Part shown: piece after piece, positions 17,810 to 26,455 of the stretch
How the letters are laid out: every line of letters starts with the position of its first letter
Position numbering within the stretch: the stretch's first letter is position 1
Assembly (NCBI GenBank): GCA_017882715.1
Contig: JADGOY010000017.1
Span: 1-37,318 of the forward strand
Reading direction: 5' to 3'
DNA from: Nakamurella sp.
Lineage (GTDB): Bacteria; Actinomycetota; Actinomycetes; Mycobacteriales; Nakamurellaceae
DNA: 37,318 nt
Notes under the pieces: model-generated
Told to the model about the DNA's origin: nothing
Databases searched by the model: none
The model's input: the letters and a program-made list of their open reading frames with translations, nothing else
Position numbers and translations under genes: made by a program

Positions 17810-19909
17810 ATGGCTGAGGCCATGGGTACGACCGGACCGGCCTCGCCTCCCGGGCGCGGGACCGGCACCCGCGGAACATCCGTTCGGCGCCCGTGGCGGG
17901 TGCCGACCGATTGGGAGACCGAGAAGCCGGCGGGTGCCGTCATCCGTCGACTCGTGCTCGGTAGCGCCCTGATGCTGTTCCTCGAACTGGCACTGATCCG
18001 CTGGCTCGGCGCGAACGTCGTGCACCTGAGCTATTTCTCCAACTTCGTGCTGCTGGGTTCGTTCCTGGGTATCGGTCTGGGCTTCCTGATCTCGCGACGC
18101 CGGTGGTCGGTGCTGCCGGCGACGCCGGTGATCCTGGCCCTGCTGGTGATATTCGTGTTCCTGGAGCCGGTCACCATCGACCGGGCCGGCGACGAGGTCA
18201 TCTACTTCACCTCATTGACCACCCAAGGGCCGCCGGCCTGGCTGGTGCTGCCGATCATCTTCATCCTGGTGGCGGCCGTGCTGGCCGGCCCTGCGGAGGT
18301 GGTGGGGCGGTGCTTCGCCCACCTGCGCCCGCTCACGGCGTACCGCTGGGACCTGGTCGGGTCGCTGATCGGGATCGGGTCGTTCACCCTGTTGTCGTTC
18401 GTCCGCGCCCCCTCGATGGTGTGGGGCATCGTCGTCACCATCTGCTTCGTCGTGCTCATCGGCGGCTGGCCGCGCTTCCTCGGCGCGGTCGCCGGCCTGG
18501 CGATGATCACCGCGTTGATGGTCGAGACGCTCGGCGCCGGCATCTCCTGGTCCCCGTACTACAAGATCTTCACCGAGGATCGGGTGGTCGGCGGCACGTC
18601 GCGAACCGACATCTCCGTCAACGGGGTGCCGCACCAGATCATGCGCGCGGCGGCGCAGCGCCTCCAGGAAGAACCCCAGTACGGTCTGCCGTACCAGCGG
18701 GCGGCCGGAAACCCGCTGACCAAGGTGCTGGTGATCGGCGCCGGTTCGGGGTCGGACGTGGCGATCGCGTTGTCCAAGGGCGCCCAGCACATCGACGCCG
18801 TGGACATCGACCCGCGGCTGATGGAGATCGGCCAGGAGAAGAATCCGGACCACCCGTACGACGACCCGCGGGTCACCCGCTACGTCAACGACGGCCGGGC
18901 ATTCCTGCAGACCACCGACAACAAATACGACCTCATCCTTTTTGCCCTGCCGGATTCACTCGCGCTGGTCACCGGCGCGTCGCAGATCCGCCTGGAGAGC
19001 TTCCTGTTCACCGAGGAGGCCCTGCAGTCCGCCCGCGATCACCTGACGCCCGGCGGCTCGTTCTCGATGTACAACTACTACCGCGACGACTGGCTCATCG
19101 ACCGGCTGGCCGGAACTGCCTCGGCGGCCTTCGGGCACACCCCGTGCGTGGACAAGGTCGGCGGCGGCGAGGCCGTGGTGACGGCAGCCCTGGACGAGTC
19201 GAAGCAGTCGTGTGGCACGCCGTACAGCCCGAGCGGAGCCGTCATCGCGCCCGCCACCGACGACCGGCCGTTTCTGTACTACCAGGGCGGCCCGATCCCG
19301 TCGATGTACCTGTGGGCGCTCGGCGGGATCCTGCTGATCTCGGTGCTCATGGTGCGCGCCTTCGGCGGGCCGTTCCGCGCCATGCGACCGTACGCGGATC
19401 TGTTCTTCATGGGCGCGGCGTTCCTGCTGCTCGAGACCAAGAACATCGCCACCTTCGCGCTGCTGTTCGGCACGACCTGGGTGGTGAACGCGCTGGTCTT
19501 CGGCGGTGTCCTGGTCATCGTGCTGGCCGCGGTGGAAACCACGAGACGGTTCCGAACTCCGCCGCTGCCCGTGGTGTTCGTCGGGATAGCCCTGTCGTTG
19601 CTGGTCTGCTACCTCATCCAGCCCGACTGGTTGCTGACGCTGCCGTTCTTGCTGCGGCTGATCGCGGCGGTGCTACTGGCCTTCGTGCCGATCTACCTGG
19701 CGAACGTGGCCTTCTCCAAACGGTTCGGCGCGTCCGACGACTCGCAGTCGGCCTTCGGCTTGAACCTGTTGGGGGCCATGCTGGGCGGCTGCCTGGAGTA
19801 CCTGGCGCTGCTGACCGGATACCGGAACCTGCTGTTGATCGTGGGAGTGCTGTACCTGGTGGCGTTCCTGCTCGCGCCGCGGCGCGGACGGGGTCTGGTG
19901 TCGGTCTGA
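17810..19909 (+). CDS. Membrane-embedded spermidine synthase-like methyltransferase-fold protein
   Basis: A 699-residue three-part protein. Residues about 45-250 form six or seven membrane helices (first LVLGSALMLFLELALIRWLG). Residues about 270-490 form a soluble Rossmann domain of the spermidine synthase type with VLVIGAGSGSDVAIAL (306-321) and VDIDPRLMEIG. Residues about 500-695 hold another set of membrane helices. The length and architecture match large membrane-bound SpeE-like proteins, most of which have no proven polyamine activity. The usual catalytic Asp would correspond to ALPDSLALV; whether aminopropyl transfer is possible cannot be decided. The ATG at 17810 follows GGAGG at 6 bases. 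The gap from the UlaG-like gene is 129 bp. Confidence 0.85.
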   Translation: MAEAMGTTGPASPPGRGTGTRGTSVRRPWRVPTDWETEKPAGAVIRRLVLGSALMLFLELALIRWLGANVVHLSYFSNFVLLGSFLGIGLGFLISRRRWSVLPATPVILALLVIFVFLEPVTIDRAGDEVIYFTSLTTQGPPAWLVLPIIFILVAAVLAGPAEVVGRCFAHLRPLTAYRWDLVGSLIGIGSFTLLSFVRAPSMVWGIVVTICFVVLIGGWPRFLGAVAGLAMITALMVETLGAGISWSPYYKIFTEDRVVGGTSRTDISVNGVPHQIMRAAAQRLQEEPQYGLPYQRAAGNPLTKVLVIGAGSGSDVAIALSKGAQHIDAVDIDPRLMEIGQEKNPDHPYDDPRVTRYVNDGRAFLQTTDNKYDLILFALPDSLALVTGASQIRLESFLFTEEALQSARDHLTPGGSFSMYNYYRDDWLIDRLAGTASAAFGHTPCVDKVGGGEAVVTAALDESKQSCGTPYSPSGAVIAPATDDRPFLYYQGGPIPSMYLWALGGILLISVLMVRAFGGPFRAMRPYADLFFMGAAFLLLETKNIATFALLFGTTWVVNALVFGGVLVIVLAAVETTRRFRTPPLPVVFVGIALSLLVCYLIQPDWLLTLPFLLRLIAAVLLAFVPIYLANVAFSKRFGASDDSQSAFGLNLLGAMLGGCLEYLALLTGYRNLLLIVGVLYLVAFLLAPRRGRGLVSV

Positions 19910-20161
19910 CCCGCCTGCCCGCAGCATCTCCGCCCACTGGCCATCGTCGCTGCAACGCTGAGCAACACGGATCACATCGCCAGCGATTTGCGCTGCCGGG
20001 CAGTCGACAGGGGCCCGAAAGGAATCGATGTTGGTCCAGAATTAGCATGCCGTCAGCATGAGACGGTCATACTCGGGTGGCCCCGACCATCGCGGACGGT
20101 CAGGCTGAGGTGTTCCGACGATTTTGCTCGTCGGCACGTCAACGACCCTGAGAGGCGCACA

Positions 20162-22606
20162 GTGGCCGATTCACCTGTTCTGAGCCCGACCGAACTCGAC
20201 GACATCGACGCCTGGTGGCGTGCTGCGAACTACCTGGCTGTCGGACAGATCTACTTGCTCGACAATGCGTTGCTCCAGCGCGACCTGGTACCCGACGACG
20301 TCAAACCGCGGTTGCTCGGGCATTGGGGCACGACACCCGGCCTCAATTTCATCTATGTCCATCTGAACCGGATCATCCGCAAGGACGACGTCGACCTCAT
20401 CATCCTGATCGGTCCAGGGCACGGCGGGCCCGCGGCCGTGGCCAGCGCGTACCTGGACGGCACCTACAGCGAGGTGTACCCGCAGGTGACGCGGGACGCG
20501 GACGGTATCCGCCGGTTGTTCCGGCAGTTCTCCTTCCCCGGCGGCATCCCCAGCCATGTGGCGCCGGAGACGCCGGGGTCGATTCACGAGGGCGGCGAAC
20601 TCGGGTATGTGCTCTCGCATGCCTACGGCGCCGCCTTCGACAACCCCGATCTGCTGGTCGCAGCGGTGATCGGTGACGGCGAGTTCGAGACCGGTCCGCT
20701 GGCCGCGTCGTGGCATGGCACCAAGTTCATCGACCCGGTGAACGACGGAGCCGTGCTGCCGATCCTGCACCTGAACGGGTACAAGATCGCCAATCCGACC
20801 ATCCCGGCACGCATTCACCGCGAGGAGCTCGAGGCCCTGCTGACCGGCTTCGGGCACGAGGTGTTCACTGTCGAGGGCGACGATCCGCAGATCCTGCACG
20901 AGACGATGGCTGCGACCATGGACACGGTCCTCGCGCGGATCCGGGAGATCCAGCGCGCCGCCCGGGAGGACGGTGACCTGGAGCGCAAACCGTGGCCGAT
21001 GATCCTGATGGTCACCCCCAAGGGCTGGACCGGGCCGAAATTCATCGACGGCCTGCAGTACGAGGGCACCTGGCGGTCGCATCAGGTGCCGCTGACCGGC
21101 ACCAGGGAGAACGCCGAGCACCGCCGGATGCTGCAGGAATGGATGGAGTCCTACCGGCCGGAGGAACTGTTCGACGCCGACGGCCGGGTGATCGAGCGGA
21201 TCGCCGCGTTGGCGCCGGTGGGCGATCGCCGGATGAGCGCCAACCCGCACGCCAACGGTGGGTTGCTGCTGAAACCGTTGGTACTGCGCGACTATCGGGA
21301 GCGGGCGGTCGAGGTCTCGTCGCCCGGCGCTTCGGTCCACGAGCCGACCCGGGTGATGGGTCAGTACCTGCTGGACGTGATGACGGACAATGTCGACAAC
21401 TTCCGGATCGTCGGTCCGGACGAGACCGCGTCCAACCGGCTGGATGCGGTGTACGCGGTGACGGACAAGGTATGGCAGGGCGAGATCCTGCCGGTGGACG
21501 AGCATCTGGCCCATCACGGCCGGGTGGTGGAGATCCTGTCGGAACACACCTGCCAGGGCTTCCTGGAGGGCTATCTGCTGACCGGGCGGCATGGCCTGTT
21601 CTCCTGCTACGAGGCATTCATCCACCTCATCGACTCGATGTTCAACCAGCATGCCAAGTGGCTCAAGGTGACTCGCGAGATCGGTTGGCGGCGGCCGATT
21701 GCGTCGCTGAACTACCTGCTGACCTCGCACGTGTGGCGACAGGATCACAACGGCTTCTCCCACCAGGACCCGGGTTTCATCGATCATGTGGTGAACAAGA
21801 AGGCCGAGGTCGTCCGGGTATACCTGCCGCCGGACACCAACACGCTGCTGTCCACCGTTGAGCACTGCCTGGCGTCGAAGGACTATGTGAATGTGATCGT
21901 GGCCGGCAAGCAGCCGTGTTTCGACTGGCTGAACCCGGACGAGGCGGGTCTGCATTGCGCTCGCGGGCTGGGCATCTGGGACTGGGCGTCCAACGACCAC
22001 GGCGAACCGGATGTGGTGATCGGCTGCGCGGGTGATGTTCCCACGCTGGAGGCGCTCGCGGCTGTCACCATTCTCCGCGACAAGCTGCCGGACTTGAAGA
22101 TCCGGTTCATCAACGTGGTGGACCTGATGCGGCTGCAGGACAGCACCGAGCATCCGCACGGCCTGTCGCATCGCGACTTCGACACGCTGTTCACCACTGA
22201 CAAGCCGATTGTCTTTGCCTACCACGGCTATCCGTGGCTCATCCATCGCCTGACGTATCGACGGACCAATCACGACAACCTGCACGTGCGCGGATACAAG
22301 GAAGAGGGCACCACCTCGACCGCGTTCGACATGGTGATGATGAACGACATGGATCGGTTCCATCTGGTGATCGACGTGATCGACCACGTCCCTTCGCTGC
22401 GGTCCTCGGCGGCGCTGCTGCGGCAGGAAATGGTCGATGCACGGGCGGAGGCCAAGCGCTACACCCGGTTGTACGGCGACGATCTCCCGTCGGTGCGGGA
22501 CTGGACCTGGACCGCGGCGACCGGATCCGGTGACGGCCCTGGCCCGGGAGCGCTGGCCGACACCAGCGCCGACTTCTCCCCGGAGGTCGAATCCGAGAAG
22601 CGTTAG
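20162..22606 (+). CDS. xfp: Xylulose-5-phosphate/fructose-6-phosphate phosphoketolase
   Basis: A thiamine-diphosphate enzyme that splits xylulose-5-P (or fructose-6-P) with phosphate into acetyl-phosphate and glyceraldehyde-3-P (or erythrose-4-P). The 814 residues match the family. Signature 1 is [20 protein letters not shown] (about 144-163) and the TPP motif [19 protein letters not shown] follows at about 171-189. [19 protein letters not shown] and QHAKWLK mark the second half. GTG at 20162 follows GAGAGG and gives the typical [20 protein letters not shown] opening; the open frame upstream to 19988 looks non-coding. The 250-bp upstream gap presumably carries its promoter, though no convincing element was seen. 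A linked acetate kinase gene is absent. Confidence 0.96.
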   Translation: MADSPVLSPTELDDIDAWWRAANYLAVGQIYLLDNALLQRDLVPDDVKPRLLGHWGTTPGLNFIYVHLNRIIRKDDVDLIILIGPGHGGPAAVASAYLDGTYSEVYPQVTRDADGIRRLFRQFSFPGGIPSHVAPETPGSIHEGGELGYVLSHAYGAAFDNPDLLVAAVIGDGEFETGPLAASWHGTKFIDPVNDGAVLPILHLNGYKIANPTIPARIHREELEALLTGFGHEVFTVEGDDPQILHETMAATMDTVLARIREIQRAAREDGDLERKPWPMILMVTPKGWTGPKFIDGLQYEGTWRSHQVPLTGTRENAEHRRMLQEWMESYRPEELFDADGRVIERIAALAPVGDRRMSANPHANGGLLLKPLVLRDYRERAVEVSSPGASVHEPTRVMGQYLLDVMTDNVDNFRIVGPDETASNRLDAVYAVTDKVWQGEILPVDEHLAHHGRVVEILSEHTCQGFLEGYLLTGRHGLFSCYEAFIHLIDSMFNQHAKWLKVTREIGWRRPIASLNYLLTSHVWRQDHNGFSHQDPGFIDHVVNKKAEVVRVYLPPDTNTLLSTVEHCLASKDYVNVIVAGKQPCFDWLNPDEAGLHCARGLGIWDWASNDHGEPDVVIGCAGDVPTLEALAAVTILRDKLPDLKIRFINVVDLMRLQDSTEHPHGLSHRDFDTLFTTDKPIVFAYHGYPWLIHRLTYRRTNHDNLHVRGYKEEGTTSTAFDMVMMNDMDRFHLVIDVIDHVPSLRSSAALLRQEMVDARAEAKRYTRLYGDDLPSVRDWTWTAATGSGDGPGPGALADTSADFSPEVESEKR

Positions 22607-22614
22607 CCGGGGTG

Positions 22615-22640
22615 CCGCCGCCGGCTCGGGGCCGCGGCGG
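22615..22640. terminator. GC-rich hairpin after phosphoketolase
   Basis: CCGCCGC-c-GGC (from 22615) pairs with GCCGCGGCGG (22631-22640) around a short loop with one bulged base. It begins about 9 bp after the stop codon of the phosphoketolase gene. A weak pyrimidine stretch (cccttct) follows. This is a likely transcription terminator for xfp. Confidence 0.45.
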
Positions 22641-22820
22641 GCCCTTCTGCGAAAATGCTCCGGCTACTCGCACGCTGCTCTTGCTGCTGGATGAGCAACA
22701 CACCCGCAGCGAGAGCATCGTCCGGCCGGTCATCCTTCGGCAACGCACCGACCGCGATCGTCGCACCTGCGGCGGCGCACCTGCTCCCCAACGGCCACTC
22801 AGCGCCGCCTTTATGAACTG

Positions 22821-22842
22821 CGCGCCAACATATGTCGGCGCG
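22821..22842. repeat. 22-bp near-perfect palindrome
   Basis: CGCGCC and GGCGCG flank the self-complementary core ACATATGT, with one mismatched pair (A opposite C) between arm and core. The AT-rich core is striking in this GC-rich sequence and would suit a dimeric regulator. It lies in the convergent gap between xfp and purC, immediately before a 20-bp tandem repeat. Confidence 0.6.
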
Positions 22843-22890
22843 GAGTCCAGAAAACCGGCGCGGAGTCCAGAAAACCGGCGCGAAGTCACG
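22836..22890. repeat. 20-bp tandem repeat, two perfect copies and a partial third
   Basis: cggcgcggagtccagaaaac is found at 22836-22855 and 22856-22875. The third copy begins at 22876 and diverges after about 8 bases. The array overlaps the right arm of the 22-bp palindrome. No coding function is apparent. Confidence 0.9.
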
Positions 22891-22940
22891 TCGTCATTGC
22901 TGGCCATCGCCCAAAGAAAGCCGCGGCGCCCCAAGAAAAC

Positions 22941-23035
22941 GGCCGCGCGAGTGAAGGCGACGGTCCCGCGAGTGAAGGCTGCGGCCGCGCGAGTGAACCG
23001 GCTGCGGCCGCGCGAGAAACCGCATTTGGCGGACC
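22941..23035. repeat. Degenerate 20-23-bp GC-rich repeat array
   Basis: The word CGCGAGTGAA recurs three times and CGCGAGaaa once, in units of roughly 20-23 bp separated by gcggccg-like spacers. It sits just downstream of the purC stop in the 458-bp convergent gap. Together with the hairpin, palindrome and 20-bp repeat, it accounts for most of that gap; no gene was seen there. Confidence 0.6.
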
Positions 23036-23064
23036 GCCCGCGGCAACCCGCACCGAACAGCGCC

Positions 23065-23946
23065 TCAGCCGATCCAGTCGGTGAACGACCTGCCGGAAAT
23101 GCGTTCGTAGGCGTCGATATACCGCGCTCGGGTGGCGTGCACGACGTCGTCGGGAAGCGCCGGCGGAGCGGTTTCGGACGCGCGGTCCCACCCCGACGCG
23201 GGAGAGTTCAGCCAATCCCGCACGTACTGCTTGTCGAACGAGGGCTGGACCCGCCCCGGCTCGTACCCGTCGGCCGGCCAGAACCTCGACGAGTCGGGCG
23301 TCAGCACCTCGTCGCCGAGCACCAGGGCGTCACCGGACAGGCCGAACTCGACCTTGGTGTCCGCGAGAATGACTCCCTTGGACCGGGTGTGCTCCGCGGC
23401 GCGTGCGTATAGCGCCAGGGTCAGCGACCGCAACTGCTCGGCGCGGCCCGCGCCGATCGCCGCCACCACGGCCTCGAAGGTGATGTTCTCGTCGTGAGCG
23501 CCGATCTCCGCCTTGGTCGCGGGGGTGAAGATCGGCTGAGCCAACGGCGATGCCTCGACAAGACCTGGCGGCAGAGCGATCCCACACACCCCGCCGGTCT
23601 GCCGGTAATCGACGAGCCCGGACCCGGTCAGGTACCCGCGCGCCACGCACTCGATCGGCAGCATGTCCAACCGCCGCACCAGCAGGGCCCGACCGCGAAC
23701 CCGTACCGGGATCGCGGGATCGTCGACCGCGACCACGTGGGAGGACACCAGATCGGCCAGTAGCTCGAACCAGAAGACGCTCATCGCGGTGAGCACGCGC
23801 CCCTTGTCGGGGATCTGCGTCGGCAGCACATGGTCGTACGCGCTGATCCGGTCGGAGGCGACCATCAGCAGCAGGTCGTCGTTCACCTCGTACAGTTCCC
23901 GGACCTTCCCGGTCGCCAAGTGCCGGTACTCGGTCAGCGACGCCAC
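23065..23946 (-). CDS. purC: Phosphoribosylaminoimidazole-succinocarboxamide synthase
   Basis: SAICAR synthetase: CAIR + aspartate + ATP gives SAICAR in purine synthesis. The 293-residue model fits the family. Motifs include [11 protein letters not shown] at the N-terminus, [10 protein letters not shown] (about 27-36), [14 protein letters not shown] (about 81), [12 protein letters not shown] and the late [13 protein letters not shown] with [11 protein letters not shown]. The frame opens at 24108, but I chose GTG at 23946, just before [12 protein letters not shown], because the upstream codons are poor. There is no ribosome-binding site; instead TACCCT, a good TAnnnT -10, lies 6 bases before GTG, as in leaderless actinobacterial mRNAs. 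It is separated from the other pur genes by about 10 kb of mostly plus-strand genes. Confidence 0.95.
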   Translation of the reverse strand: MASLTEYRHLATGKVRELYEVNDDLLLMVASDRISAYDHVLPTQIPDKGRVLTAMSVFWFELLADLVSSHVVAVDDPAIPVRVRGRALLVRRLDMLPIECVARGYLTGSGLVDYRQTGGVCGIALPPGLVEASPLAQPIFTPATKAEIGAHDENITFEAVVAAIGAGRAEQLRSLTLALYARAAEHTRSKGVILADTKVEFGLSGDALVLGDEVLTPDSSRFWPADGYEPGRVQPSFDKQYVRDWLNSPASGWDRASETAPPALPDDVVHATRARYIDAYERISGRSFTDWIG

Positions 23947-23952
23947 CGGTGC

Positions 23953-23958
23953 AGGGTA
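23953..23958 (-). promoter_or_regulatory. Candidate -10 element for a leaderless purC transcript
   Basis: TACCCT on the minus strand ends 6 bases before the chosen GTG of purC, the spacing at which transcription would start on or beside the start codon. This fits the absence of a ribosome-binding site. No strong -35 was seen; a GACACC sequence lies about 19 bases upstream. Confidence 0.4.
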
Positions 23959-24095
23959 ACCCAGAGCCCGGACGACCGGTGTCCGGGCAGCGTCGTAGTC
24001 TTCGCCGTCATGAGCCTGGAACGGGAGCAGGTCGTCGTGGACGCGGCACAACCGGTCGAACTGCGGCGCTGACGTCGCGAACCGGGCGATGACAC

Positions 24096-24158
24096 ATCGA
24101 TTCGCCACTTTCGGCGCTTCGGGACGCGGTGTTCAACCGCCGGAAGTGGCGAATCGAT
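24096..24158. repeat. Long inverted repeat (21-bp arms, 21-base loop)
   Basis: The arm at 24096-24116 (starting ATCGATTCGCCACTT) is the reverse complement of the arm at 24138-24158, with one mismatch that would be a G-U pair in RNA. It sits between the end of the M3 oligopeptidase gene and the start of purC, both on the minus strand. It could terminate the peptidase transcript, or be a mobile or regulatory palindrome. No T-tract follows. Confidence 0.85.
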
Positions 24159-24215
24159 CGGTGGAACGCCGCTGACCGCCCACCCGCCTCGCGCGCGGGC
24201 CCGAGCGAGCGCCGG

Positions 24216-26303
24216 TCAGCCCGTCGCCCCCGCCCGGTCCAGCCCGCGCCTGCGTAGCAGCGGCGCAATATCCGGGTCCCGGCCGCGCACCGACCGGAAG
24301 GCGTCCATCGCGTCGATCGAGCCACCGACGGACAACAGTTTGCTGCGGAACACGTCTCCGTTCTGGCGCCGCATCCCGCCGTTCTCCTTGAACCAATCGA
24401 CGGTGTCCGCGTCGAGCACCTCGGCCCAGATGTAGGCGTAATAGCCGGCCGAGTAGCCGCCGCCGAAGATGTGCTGGAAATAGCGGCTGCGGTACCGGGG
24501 TGGGATCAGCGCCAGCGCAATACCGTGACGCTCCAGCGCTTCTCGCTCGAAGGCGTCCACATCTCCGATCTCCTCGTCCGGGCCGATCCGGTGCCACGCC
24601 TGATCGAGAACGGTGGCAGCGAGGTACTCGCTGGTGCGGAAACCCTCGCCCCAACGCTCCGACGCGAGCAGCGCTTCGACGACCGCGGCCGACAACGGCT
24701 CGCCGGTCTGGACGTGCCGCGCATAGTGGGTGAGCACCTCGGGCCACAAGATCCACATCTCGTTGACCTGGCTCGGGAACTCGACGACATCCCGGGGCAC
24801 CGCCGTCCCGGCAAGCCGGGGATACCTCACCCGAGAGAACAACCCGTGCAGGGCGTGCCCGAACTCGTGGAACAACGTGCGTACCGAGTCCAGGGTCAAA
24901 AGGGCGGGCTCACCCTCGGCCGGGTGCGGGACGTTCAGCACGTTGACGATCACCGGCAACGTGTCCAGCAGAAACGACTGCGTGACGAAACTGTTCATCC
25001 ACGCCCCGCCACGCTTGCCTTCGCGCGCATAGAAATCCCCCAGGAACAGCCCGATGACCGATCCGTCGGCACCCCGCACCTCCCAGATCCGCACTTCCGG
25101 GTGGTAGCCGATCAGGTCGGGGCGAGGCACCAGGGTGATGCCGTAGACCTGCTCCGCGGCGTGGAAGACCCCGTCGTGCAGGACCCGGTCCAGATCGAAA
25201 TATGGTCGCAGCGCGGCGGTGTCGATCGAGTAGCGCTCGGCCTCCACCTGCCGGGAGTAGTACGCCCAGTCCCACGCGGCCAATTCCACGCCGTCCCGCT
25301 CCGCGTACCCGCGCAGGATCTCGGCCTCTGCCTGCGCGTTGACGACGGCAGGCCCCACCAGGCTGGCCAGCAATTCGTCGACCGCGGCGCTGGTCCCCGC
25401 CGTCTGGTCGGCGAGCATGGCATCGGCGTGGGTGGCGAACCCCAGCAACCGCGCTCGTTCCGCCCGCAGGGTGGCGATCTCGACCAAGACCGGGCCGTTG
25501 TCCCGCGACCCGGCGGACGCTCGCCCGATCGACGCCTCGAACAACCGACGTCGCACGTCGCGATTGCGCAGTTCGGCCAGCAGCGGCTGACCGGTCGGCA
25601 GCACCAGCGGGATGACGTACGAGCCCTCGCGGTCGCGTGCCTTCGCTGCCTCGGCGGCCGTCGCGATCGCCTCCGCGCTGAGCCCGTCCAACTCGTCCGC
25701 GCTGTCCACCGCGACGGCGGCCGCTTCGCTCGCGCGCAGCAGGTTCTGCTGGAACGTCGTCGAGAGCACCGACAACCGCTGGTTCAGTTCCGTGAGCCGC
25801 GCGCGACCGTCGGGGTCCAGGCGGGCACCGGCCAGCACGAAATCCAGGTGGTAGCGCTCGATGAGCGCGATCGCTTCGGCATCGAGCGTGGGGTCACCGC
25901 AGCGATCACGGTGCACCGCGTCGAGCCGGGCGAACAACACGGGATCGAGCTGGATGGCGTCCTCGTGGGCGGCCAACCGCGGTGAGTACTCGGCCTCGAC
26001 GGCCTGCATTTCGGGGGTGGAGGTGCTCGACGTCAAGTTGAAGAAGTACATGGATGCTCGCCGGAGCACCGCTCCGGAGCGCTCCAGCGCGACCACCGTG
26101 TTCTCGAAGGTCGGCGGCTCCGGGTTGCCGGTGATGGCGGCGATCTCGTCACGCTGCTGGGCCATCCCGGCGTCGAATGCCGGCCCGACGTGGGCGGTGC
26201 TGATCAGGTCGAAGGGCGGCAGCTCGAACGGTCGGGTCGATGGTTGCAGGAGCGGGTTCGCCGCAGCATCAGGGGGCGAAGGAACAGCAGCACCAGCGGT
26301 CAT
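24216..26303 (-). CDS. M3 family zinc metallopeptidase (peptidyl-dipeptidase/oligopeptidase A type)
   Basis: A 695-residue thimet-oligopeptidase-family enzyme that cuts short peptides in the cytosol. The zinc site is in LFHEFGHALHGLF (His479, Glu480, His483), and the third ligand is expected in the following VEFPSQVNEMW region. The C-terminal part HIFGGGYSAGYYAYIWAEVL has the glycine- and tyrosine-rich loop typical of Dcp-like members. The ATG at 26303 follows ACGGAGA at good spacing, and the product begins without a signal peptide. It is divergent from the Ser/Thr kinase gene across about 150 bp, and upstream of purC on the same strand, a linkage also seen for peptidase genes in other actinobacteria (recalled, not checked). 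Confidence 0.93.
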   Translation of the reverse strand: MTAGAAVPSPPDAAANPLLQPSTRPFELPPFDLISTAHVGPAFDAGMAQQRDEIAAITGNPEPPTFENTVVALERSGAVLRRASMYFFNLTSSTSTPEMQAVEAEYSPRLAAHEDAIQLDPVLFARLDAVHRDRCGDPTLDAEAIALIERYHLDFVLAGARLDPDGRARLTELNQRLSVLSTTFQQNLLRASEAAAVAVDSADELDGLSAEAIATAAEAAKARDREGSYVIPLVLPTGQPLLAELRNRDVRRRLFEASIGRASAGSRDNGPVLVEIATLRAERARLLGFATHADAMLADQTAGTSAAVDELLASLVGPAVVNAQAEAEILRGYAERDGVELAAWDWAYYSRQVEAERYSIDTAALRPYFDLDRVLHDGVFHAAEQVYGITLVPRPDLIGYHPEVRIWEVRGADGSVIGLFLGDFYAREGKRGGAWMNSFVTQSFLLDTLPVIVNVLNVPHPAEGEPALLTLDSVRTLFHEFGHALHGLFSRVRYPRLAGTAVPRDVVEFPSQVNEMWILWPEVLTHYARHVQTGEPLSAAVVEALLASERWGEGFRTSEYLAATVLDQAWHRIGPDEEIGDVDAFEREALERHGIALALIPPRYRSRYFQHIFGGGYSAGYYAYIWAEVLDADTVDWFKENGGMRRQNGDVFRSKLLSVGGSIDAMDAFRSVRGRDPDIAPLLRRRGLDRAGATG

Positions 26304-26455
26304 CGGTCTCCGTTCGGCGGTCCGGACGATCGGCCGGGGCCTCCCCACCCGCGACCGAGGTCAAGTCCATCACCAGCGTGGGAGCGGCCGGGGGCGGACC
26401 CCGCAAGCCCGGCCACTCAGCCCCGCCGAACCCGGGGGGACCGTCTACTAGTGTG

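Noticed and set aside
22836-23035. Possible CRISPR or attachment-site array
   Set aside because: Tandem repeats without unique spacers; no integrase or cas gene nearby.
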